Positions 55,444 through 64,000 of a stretch of DNA of 64,000 nucleotides are shown one piece after another. The stretch is taken from assembly GCF_029168945.1 (NCBI RefSeq), contig NC_083601.1, positions 20,922,160-20,986,159 on the forward strand, given 5' to 3'. Every line of letters begins with the position of its first letter. Within the stretch, counting starts at the first letter, position 1. The translations under genes were made by a program, and so were the position numbers. The notes beneath the pieces were generated by a model, which did not search any database, was not told the origin of the DNA, and was given only the letters and a program-made list of their open reading frames with translations. Origin of the DNA: Cannabis sativa (Eukaryota; Streptophyta; Magnoliopsida; Rosales; Cannabaceae).

Positions 55444-58406
55444 ATTTAGAAGGAAAGGAATTTAACCCTTTTCTCAAAAATTTAGAATTTATGTTATTAG
55501 AAATTCATAAGACTTTATTTGATAAATAGAAAAATATGTACTTGTTATTTTTTTTGCAACATTAAGTTTAGATGTGCATGGGATCTTCTCTCCCAAGAAT
55601 GAGACCCTTCTGTACCTATTAAATTAAGCTTTCTTGTAAGAGGTCACAAATACAACTAGAAAATCAATTAGAATCAATGTGAAAGGAACAACCAATAGAG
55701 GTGGGGGCTAAGGATGTGTGTCGCTGACCCACAGATGGTTGATGTTCCAAAGAAACCAATAGTAGTTAAGGCTAACGATCTAATAGAGGCCTTGGAAGAA
55801 ATACGAGCATGACTGAGACGATTTGTTGAAGAGTTTTCATAGGCTCAGCGCCATAGATCACCAACACTAGTAGTGCAACTTGAGGCACATAATAAAATGT
55901 ACCAATAGCTAACTAAATACCGATGCATAGGATTGTACCTGTCTACAAATGGTTAAAGAAACAGTCCCCACAGCTAGTTATGAAAGAAAGCCGAACCTAT
56001 AGGAAGTAGGTAATGGCTTAGGATAGTTGATGCTATACTAGACTGGGACAGGGCATTTCACCAAACTCGATTATTAAGAAGATGAAAAAAATATATCTTT
56101 CAGGAAAAGTACTATCTTGATGGATGTTTTATAAGTTACACACTCCTAAGTTAGATAGTAAGAAGTATGTATGTGAAGACTTTAGAGATAAGTCTGTTAT
56201 AGAAATTAGTCCAAGGAGGACAATGCCAGAATCTAAGATAAGAAGTTAGAGAGTAGATCACAAATTCAAAACTTGAGGAAAAGGAGAAATTTACATTCAA
56301 GGTGACATCCCTAGATTCCAATATTCATCGATACAACAACAACTGTGTGGAGCATCACTAAAGGAGGAGAGGTTTGGAAAGCCTCACTTAGGGATGAGAG
56401 ACAAGTGAGACACAACTAAGACTAAAGTGACATGTCTTGGAGAATTTTATGGCATGGAAAGGACGATACTGGTTTCAAAGAAGTGTTGGGATTATTAAAT
56501 TCTCAGGCAACATACATGGATTCAAGGAACAACATAATCAAATGATACTACAATCTACTTATGATTCATGGAAAATAGCATAAGTATGTTGGAGTGTCAC
56601 CGCAAAGAGAATTGAGAGGTAAACTTTCAATGAGTGCCAATTTTTGGTTAAAGAGGTGGCATTTTAGGTCTTATAGTGCTCAAGAAGAGAATGACAACAA
56701 ATCTCTTAGAAAGATAAAGCCATTAAGATCTAAGAATTTTGACAAGTATTAGGAGATTTTCTCGACCTGGAAGGCTAGTCCTGGGGACTTTTAGATGGAC
56801 TTTCCAAAGTCAGAATACTCCATTAACAAACGTCTATACAAATAATTGAAGATCATCCAACTAGAAGTGGGGAAATAAGAAGAAAAGAACGAGATAGGTA
56901 TTGATAATTTGGTTGCGCTTGGATATAAAATGAACTGCTTAAATAAAGTATCAACTTGTGCTTAAAGGTAGTATGGGAAGTAAGAATCAAAGATCCCTGA
57001 CGAAGGAATTATAAATAGTGAGTCTCTAGTAGTAAATCAAATACAAGTGGGGGTATAGGAGGTATAATAGTGATGGACAGAGTAAGGTCTGTTCGGCATA
57101 GTTTGTCAATTATATATATAGTATCCTTACTCTAATAACTTGGTTGATCAATACATTATGAGATAGGTATGGTTGACTTATTGTTAAAAGTCAACGGAAA
57201 GTAAATAGTTGGGTTACGATAACCCATGGTAGGGTTGAAGTTATTTTAAAGGGGTTATTAGTGCGTTTTTTTTTTAAATACATATATGGTATAGTCTTAA
57301 GTAAATAATCAATATAAGAATGTATGTTTCAGAGATTTAGAAGTTTTAGAGGTACAATTAAGAAGTTAAGATATGTTTGGCGAACTAAAAAGAAGTGCAA
57401 GATACATGGCATAAATATGACTGGAATAATCAATGGTATGACAAGTATGAAGTTATGTGATACCTCATATAGATAGTATTATAGAAGAAGTGATCATTGA
57501 ACAAAACTATAAATTTATCAAGATTACAGATTTGGCCATTATCGTAAAGTATCACAAAAGTAGACAAAAGTTATGTAAAACTAGCTAATCTCATAATTAA
57601 GTCGACTTGATTGACAGAGTATTGGAGGACCAGGAACTACAGGAGAGATTAGAATATAAGATACAATGAAGTGGTAAAAGAATCAAGAGACTACAATATA
57701 GGAATTAAAGTCTATGCTATCCAGGAAATAAAGACAAGTGCAACGAGCATACTCCTAAATGAGTTATATCCAATACCGATTGGTGGCTTAATGGATCATT
57801 AAAATTATATAAAAGGAATTTTAAAGGGCACAAGTGATTATTTTCCTGCGTCATGGGACTATTATTTATCATTGCTAAAGTAATAACCACGAAGCTATAA
57901 TAATGGAATTGTAGCTTTATGGAGGAAATTAAGTTTTATGTGCATAATAACATTCAACGAAAGAGTGGGAACAATTAAAGAGAAGTTTGCATAAGGTCTT
58001 CTAACCTACTCTTTGTTGTTTGTTATTTTATTTTATTTTATTATTTTTTTTTTGTATTGTATAATGTGTTCTCAAGTGACGTGTAAGGATGTTCAGATGA
58101 GAATAAATAGTTTTACTCTTAATGGCATGTAAGGATGTTCATAAGAGAAGGAAAACTTTTATAACATTACGAGCATGCAATTGTAGGAGCATGTTTTGTT
58201 ATTAAGTAAAGTATAGTAGAATAATAATTTTTAAATAAAGGAGTGTATTAAATGTGATATCATTTTACCGATAAGACAAACATTACATACATGACTATTG
58301 GGTTCATGTGGTAGAAGAGGAGGTAATGTGGTAGGTAGAAGACACAATACCCTGAGTGTTGGTAAGTTAAATTTCGAGGACGAAATTTCTTTTAAGGAGG
58401 GTAGAA
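55444..58406 (+). other. ORF-less interior of a large LTR element (LARD-like)
   Basis: About 3 kb with no open frame of 60 codons on either strand and no reverse transcriptase, integrase or protease motif. Weakly coding-like patches (VDVPKKPIVVKANDLIEALE near 55740-55800) are full of stops. It ends at the polypurine context GAGGACGAAATTTCTTTTAA followed by GGAGGGTAGAA, typical of gypsy elements of the Tekay/Del kind. It is either an ancestral non-coding LARD or a coding interior decayed beyond recognition. Confidence 0.6.
58394..58406 (+). other. Polypurine tract before the long LTR
   Basis: AAGGAGGGTAGAA directly precedes the LTR start TGTAATATCC. Confidence 0.8.
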
Positions 58407-61272
58407 TGTAATATCCAAACTAAAATAGTATTTAATTTTTCTTGGGATATTAATAGTGGGAGGATAATAATCTCATTTATTTGTGTTGTTAGCGAGTAGA
58501 GATTATTGCTTAGAGTAGTTGTACCAATTTTCGAAAGAAAGTTAAAGTTGTATTAACTATGAAAATAAAATATTATGATATTTTTATAAATAGATAATCG
58601 TTTAATTAAAGCCCGATATGAAAATCCATTAGGGTTTTTGTAATATATTTATTAGATTTGATTAATTGTATAAGTGGTATTAAATAATATTATTATTTCA
58701 TTAATGTTAGAAAATTCGTAAGTTTAGAGAAATTTACAAGTTTAGAAACTGTTTTACTAAAATGACCATATCTAGAGTTTTATAACTCCGATTGAGGTGA
58801 TTCCAGTGGCGTTTGAAAGATAATTCAAAGATCTATAAATTTTATAGAAATAGATATATCATAATTCGTAATTTTTCTAGGTCAAAATTAAGCCTTAAAG
58901 TTACGAGATTGAGAGCTTACAATTTAAATTTAAAAGTTAGATATTTGTTTATTTAATAATTTATCATATTATTATTGTTATTATGTTATTATTATAATTA
59001 TTCATAAAACTAAACATAATAAAGTTAGATAGTATAGGTTTCCTTCAACCCTAAAATTATATCGTTCTTTTCTTCCATGAGCAAGACTAACCTTAAAATT
59101 TTCAAGTCATCTTTCCATTACATCCTTAGCCAAATCTATACCTCTCTTCACTCTCATCTTTGATCACCATCATCTTATGTCTATCGATCCAAGCAGCTTG
59201 ATGTATTTGAGGTAAGAAACTCTACATTTACTAATTTATTGATCACAATAGGAGAATATTCGTAGGTCTCCTTTTCTTATATTTCAGAATGAAACATGTC
59301 TCAGTAAAACTATCATATCTATTTAAATACTCATCCGATTCTCACAATCTTGGTGTTTATAAAAAGCTTATTAAATTTTCCATAATTCTTATGAAGAAAG
59401 GTTTTACTGAATCGAAATTTATCTATGTCAAAAATTAGTATTTCTACGCTGTTTATTGTAAATCGTTTTTTTTCATATTTTCTATATGAGTTGTCTCAGT
59501 AAAATCCAAATATCTCTCTGAATAATGATCCGATTCTAGCAATCTTGGTACCGTTGAAAAGATAATTCAATGTTCTAAATGTTTTATGAAGAAACCATTC
59601 ACCAATTATTGATTATTATAAGTCAAAATTATTGTTTTATTGCTGTAGTTCGAAATCCATTTGTTTCAGGATTTCTAAAAAAAACTGTTTCGGTATAATA
59701 TCTATATCTCTTACGTTATAACTCCGATTTTAAAGATTTTAGTGTCATTAGAAAGGGAATTCGATTTTCTAAAACTTTTATGAAGAGAGTATTTTCTGAT
59801 TTAGAATATTTCAGTATCAAAACTTTATATTTCTGATGTCTTCTGTGATTCGTTACTCCATATTCCTTCTCAGAAATAGTTTCAGTAAAACTATCATAAC
59901 TCCCTGAGTTTTAATCCATTTTTAATGATATATATATTGTTGGAAAGATAATTGAATTTCCTATAATTTTTATGAAGGAAACTTTCACTGAATTCGTGTA
60001 GTTATTGGTCAAAAATAGTGTTCTTTCTGCTGTACTGTACGAGTGTGAATTTTAATGATAGGGCCTTGACCCATGTGTTGTTATAGGTAGTAGTGACGAG
60101 ATAACAAGTCTTAAGCAGCGGGATTTGAGGTAAGGAAATTAGATAGTTTTGTATGTGTTTATCTGCATAAATTTAAACTCTTTATGTATTGAAATATGAT
60201 TTATGATTTGTTATTATGAATATGTATATGGTACTGAGAATGTGTGGTATGGACACAATATGAGTTTGTGAATTGATACATAGATTATGGTAGTATGACT
60301 TGTATATGTTGTATGTTGTATTTGTATGTTTCAGGTTGTATATTGTATGATGTATTTGTATGTTGTATGTTGTATGTTGTATGTTGTATGCTAACGTCTC
60401 AGGTAAAGTGGGGGACCATGGTGGGGTATGATACGGGATAAGGCCGTTGAATGTAGAGATACCCTACCCTGCATTTTACTGAGTCGTGTATGAGATTGTT
60501 ATGGTGGGTATGATATAGTGATGTTACCGTTGAATATAGAGATACCCTATCCTATAACAATGGTAGGGCTGCATAGGCCCATGTTATTATATGGGTAGAT
60601 TAGGCCCAGGATATTGTAGGGTCAGGCTAGGCCCGGGTTATGTAAGTGATGGCTATGATATGCCAATGTTGTGATAATGACATTATTATTTATAGTATTG
60701 ATATAATTATGTTATGAGTATGATACTGAAGTTATGATCTCTGTATATGTGTACGGTGTGAACAAATAGTATAGACCTATATGATACAGGTTTCCATATG
60801 TACAGTTATTTGGTTATAGTTATAAAAGAGCATGTATGATATTGCTAAAACTTAATAAATACATTAATGGTATGTGTGATATTATATGGTATTGTTTGAT
60901 AAGCATTTCCTTACTGAGCTTTTAGCTCACCCTCTTACTTTCCCCCTACAGGTATTAGACAGGGAAGTATGTATAGTGAGCAGGGTCAGTTCTGGTACGT
61001 ATACTGTGAGTGGCTACGGACGGGCATACGATCTAGGACGCCGGTGGTGCCTGTTTTATTTTAAGTAGTTGATAAATCTAACACAGTGGAATGCATTATT
61101 TAAAATTATTTACTTACTGTATCTTGTTTTATAAATGAAGGATCCTTCTCTGTTGCATTTTAATTTTTTTTAAAATCCACTGTTGTATTTAAATTATTCT
61201 TTTTTTCATCTTTTCAAATTATGCATGAAAATAGTATTTTTGTAAAATAAGGCAAAATATCGGGGCGTCACA
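58407..61272 (+). repeat. 3' LTR (2.87 kb) of the LARD-like element
   Basis: It starts TGTAATATCC and ends ATCGGGGCGTCACA, followed by the target duplication TAGGC. It contains four tandem ~194 bp units (59301-60075), a TGTATGT-type microsatellite (about 60300-60395), and a TTACTGAGCTTTTAGCTCAC segment near 60910 shared with other gypsy LTRs. The matching 5' LTR is not present. Confidence 0.85.
59301..60075 (+). repeat. Four tandem ~194 bp repeats inside the long LTR
   Basis: Units begin TCAGTAAAACTATCAT (59301), TCAGTAAAATCCAAAT (59496), TCGGTATAATATCTAT (59690) and TCAGTAAAACTATCAT (59882), spaced 195, 194 and 192 bp. Each continues with an AACTCCGATT-like segment, GAAAAGATAATTCAAT-like text, TTTTATGAAGAAA and GTCAAAAAT. 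A fifth, detached relative lies near 58750-58900. Confidence 0.8.
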
Positions 61273-61277
61273 TAGGC

Positions 61278-62080
61278 GTAAAATGGTGATTTTTCAGCCG
61301 GATGGTGAAGATCCATTTGTTTATGTTGGATCAGTTCAGGGGTCTTGGATCCCGGTTATTTCTGTACTGAAGGCTAGAGATTTACTATGCAATGGCTGTG
61401 TAGGATTTCTAGCGGTGGTTTTTGACTCCAGCAGACCTGAAACATTTGGGCCTGAGGCAGTCAGGGTGGTGAAAGATTTTCTTGACGTGTTTCCCGAGGA
61501 GTTGCCGAGATTGCCGCCACAGCGAGAGATTAATTTTGTAATTGATTTGGCACCTGGAGTCGAACCTGTTTCTAAAGCTCCATATAGGATGACTCCAGCA
61601 GAACTCAAGGAGCTTAAGTTACAACTTCAGGGGATGCTTGACATTGGGTTTATCCGACCCAGTGTATCGCCCTGGGGAGCTCCGGTTTTGTTTGTAAAAA
61701 AGAAGGATGGATCCCTCAGAATGTGTATCGATTATCGGGAATTAAACAAGCTGACGATTAAGAACAAGTACCCGTTACCTAGAATCGATGATCTGTTCGA
61801 TTAGCTTCAGGGAAAGACAGTGTTTTCGAAGATTGATTTATGGTCTAGTTATCATCAACTTAGAATTCGGGAGGAGGACATACCAAAGACTGCTTTTAGA
61901 ACCAGATATGGGCACTATGAGTTTTTGGTAATGTCATTCGAATTGACTAATGCTCCTGCGGCCTTTATGGATCTCATGAATAGAGTATTCAAGGATTTCC
62001 TCGATAACTGCGTTATAGTGTTTATCGATGACATTCTTGTATACTCTCAGTCAGAAGAGGAGCACGAGCATCATCTTTGA
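61278..62080 (+). pseudogene. Gypsy polyprotein: end of protease region and reverse transcriptase
   Basis: It resumes the gag-protease frame ([15 protein letters not shown]), then [20 protein letters not shown] and [17 protein letters not shown]. Reverse transcriptase motifs follow: [40 protein letters not shown], a TAG at 61802, [14 protein letters not shown], and the catalytic box FIDDILVYS (about 62021-62047). A TGA ends it at 62078-62080. Both stops are one C-to-T step from common codons at these positions (CAG and CGA). MSFELTNAP replaces the usual FGLTNAP, a likely damaging change. All in one frame, with no indels. Confidence 0.93.
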
Positions 62081-64000
62081 ATGGTGTTGCAGCGACTTAG
62101 GGATCACAAGTTGTATGCAAAGTTCAAGAAGTGCGAATTCTGGTTGTCTGAAGTGTCTTTTCTGGGTCATATTGTTGGGAAAAATAGAATTATGGTTGAT
62201 CCAAACAAGATAGAATCAGTGAAGAACTGGCCGAGGCCCAAGTCTGTGACGGAAGTTCGAAGTTTTCTTGGTTTAGCAGGGTATTATCGACGTTTCGTCG
62301 AAGGATTTTCTAAACTTTCTATGCCCCTAACCGAATTGACCAAGAAAAATCAGAGATTTGTATGGTCAGATAAGTGTGAAACAAGCTTTCAGGAGTTGAA
62401 GCAACGTTTGATAACAGCTTCGGTGTTAGCTTTGCCATCAGATCAAGAGAAATTTGTGGTGTATTGCGATGCATCCAGACAGGGTCTGGGATGTGTTTTA
62501 ATGCAAGTTGACAGAGTCATAGCCTATGCCTCTCGTCAACTGAAAGATTATGAGCAGAGCTATCCAACTCATGATTTAGAGCTTGCTGCTGTGGTTTTTG
62601 CTCTAAAGATATGGCGACATTATCTTTACGGTGAGAAGTGCGAGATTTATACTGATCATAAGAGTCTCAAATACTTTTTCACCCAAAAGGATCTGAACAT
62701 GAGACAAAGGAGATGGCTGGAATTGGTTAAGGACTACGATTGTGAAATACTGTATCATCCCGGGAAAGCCAATGTTGTGGTCGATGCTTTAAGCAGAAAA
62801 GGTCCAGGGCAAGTTTATACTACGGTTATGATAGCCCCTCAACTAGCCTCTGAAATGGTTAGTGCAAGAATTGAGTTCGTGGTCGGGAAATTACATAATT
62901 TAACACTTCAGACTGATCTGCTGGAGAGGATTAGAAAAGTACAACTGGAGGATCCCGAGCTAGTTAAAGTTCGAGACGAGGTAATGGCTGGTCGGCCTAG
63001 AGGCTTTTCAGTCTCGAACAGTGGAATGTTGTTATACAAAGCTCGAGTTTGTGTTCCTAATGTTGGTGAGCTTAAGAAAGAGATACTTGATGAAGCTCAC
63101 ACCATGCCTTATTCATTGCATCCGGGAACCACCAAAATGTATCAAGATTTGAAACCCTACTTCTGGTGGTATGGGATGAAAAGAGATGTGGTGGACTACG
63201 TGTCCAAGTGTTTAACCTGCCAGCAGATTAAAGCTGAACATCAGAGGCCGGCAGGGTTACTGCAACCTTTAGTCCTTCCTGAATGGAAGTGGGAGGACAT
63301 TGCAATGGATTTCGTAACTGGTTTGCCTAGAACTACGGGAATGTATGATTCAATATGGGTCATTGTGGATGGATTCACAAAGTCAGCTCACGTTCTACCA
63401 GTGAAAGTTACATATTCAGTAGATCAATACGCTGAATTGTACATGAAGGAGATAGTTCGTCTCCATGGAACCCCTAAATCTATTGTGTCAGACAGGGATC
63501 CAAAGTTTACATCAAAATTTTGGGTGAGTCTTCAGAAGGCTATGGGTACCAAGTTAAAGTTTAGTACAGCCTTTCACCCTCAAACTGATGGTCAGTCAGA
63601 AAGAACTATTCAGATTTTGGAAGACTTACTGCGAGCCTGTGTTATGGACATTGAGGGTTCTTGGAGTAAGTACTTGCCTTTAATTGAATTCTCCTACAAC
63701 AACAGCTACCAGAGTACAATAGGGATGGCTCCCTATGAAATGTTATATGGTAGAAAACGTCGATCTCCTATTCATTGGGACGAAACAGGAGAAAGGAAGT
63801 ATTTGGGTCCAGAGTTGGTACAGAAGACCAATGAAGCTATTGATAAGATCAAGGCTCGGATGCTTGCTGCTCAAAGTAGGCAGAAAAGTTATGCTGATCC
63901 GAAGCACAGAGATGTTACATTTCAGGCAGGGGAACATGTTTTCCTACGGGTTTCACCGATGAAGGGTATTAGGCGCTTCAGGAAGAAGGGTAAGTTAAGC
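62081..64000 (+). pseudogene. Gypsy polyprotein: RNase H and integrase, open to the window edge
   Basis: After the TGA at 62078 the same frame runs 640 codons without a stop to base 64000. It contains the reverse transcriptase end ([39 protein letters not shown]). RNase H motifs follow: [37 protein letters not shown] and [11 protein letters not shown]. The integrase HHCC domain is at about 63097-63230 ([22 protein letters not shown]). The DDE core has Asp in [10 protein letters not shown], Asp in IVSDRDPKF and Glu in [15 protein letters not shown]. The C-terminal part begins at 63880. It is split from the N-terminal polyprotein by two stops and the 6.8 kb insertion, so it is inactive in cis but unusually well preserved. 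Confidence 0.93.

Larger units (their letters stand above)
54506..61272. mobile_element. Composite insertion in the gypsy polyprotein, TSD TAGGC
   Basis: TAGGC occurs at 54501-54505 and 61273-61277. The inserted DNA starts TGTAA and ends TCACA. Without the insertion and one TAGGC copy, the gypsy protease frame runs in phase into the next coding segment, so both boundaries are base-exact. The contents are a minus-strand Cassandra TRIM (54506-55443), an ORF-less internal region (55444-58406) and a plus-strand 2.87 kb LTR (58407-61272). The 5' LTR expected for the latter element is missing. Confidence 0.88.
50628..64000 (+). mobile_element. Ty3/gypsy element (Tekay/Del-like), interrupted and open at the right edge
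   Basis: A plus-strand element with a 2,085 bp 5' LTR, tRNA-iMet primer site, gag with CCHC knuckle, protease, reverse transcriptase, RNase H and integrase in gypsy order. It is inserted into the copia LTR at 50111. It is itself split at 54505/61273 by a 6,767 bp insertion flanked by TAGGC. The chromodomain expected for this lineage and the 3' LTR would lie beyond 64000, so the lineage name is an inference from the LTR and polyprotein style. Confidence 0.93.

Noticed and set aside
52951..64000. Endogenous pararetrovirus (caulimovirid)
   Set aside because: There is a long LTR, a purine tract-type structure and a full integrase with HHCC and DDE motifs, and no movement protein; it is a gypsy retrotransposon.

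Overview
The window is nuclear DNA of a flowering plant, most likely a eudicot. It is very AT-rich and dominated by plant LTR retrotransposons of both superfamilies. It also carries a Cassandra-type TRIM, a Helitron with captured plant gene fragments, foldback MITE-like repeats, and one intact, intron-less germin-like protein gene. The germin-like protein looks like the ABP19/ABP20 type known from Rosales such as peach. I cannot name the species. Nearly all sequence outside that gene is transposon-derived or low-complexity.

Layout. 1-1612: start of a minus-strand Ty3/gypsy-type element running off the left edge, with a frameshifted gag, a primer site and a 750 bp 5' LTR. 1613-6203: AT-rich repeat land with three tandem copies of a ~0.9 kb unit, each holding a foldback core. 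6204-9139: fragments of a copia LTR and gypsy-type LTRs, plus a ~560 bp foldback element. 11271-11909 (minus): the germin-like gene with TATA box and two CATGCATG motifs upstream. 13460-30505: a minus-strand copia element (outer), split by a complete 10.0 kb copia element at 14869-24899 (target duplication CACCT) and by a solo LTR of that same family at 25575-27473 (target duplication GTTAT). 31409-38532: a plus-strand copia element with ~491 bp LTRs, a tRNA-iMet primer site and target duplication TTTAT; its coding region is ruined. 39000-40437: remnant of a Ulp1-like cysteine protease of the kind carried by plant MULEs. 42063-45512: non-autonomous Helitron with an isoflavone-reductase/PCBER-like exon and an NLR (LRR) tail. 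46981-50060: two long minisatellite-like arrays. 50111-50627: start of another copia LTR, cut by a gypsy element (50628 to beyond 64000). That gypsy element is itself split by a 6,767 bp insertion (54506-61272) flanked by TAGGC. The insertion holds a Cassandra TRIM on its left and a long-LTR, ORF-less (LARD-like) element on its right.

How the parts work together. The retroelements do not form a pathway; they record successive insertions. One copia family, with LTRs of ~1.85-1.9 kb starting TGTTGG, is present five times: one complete element (two LTRs), one solo LTR, and two partial LTRs at 6204-6577 and 50111-50627. The best preserved coding region is the gypsy polyprotein at the right end. 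It has two in-frame stops, both compatible with C-to-T change, and is otherwise open from 62081 to the window edge. The only ordinary host gene is the germin-like protein, an apoplastic cupin, isolated between transposon blocks.
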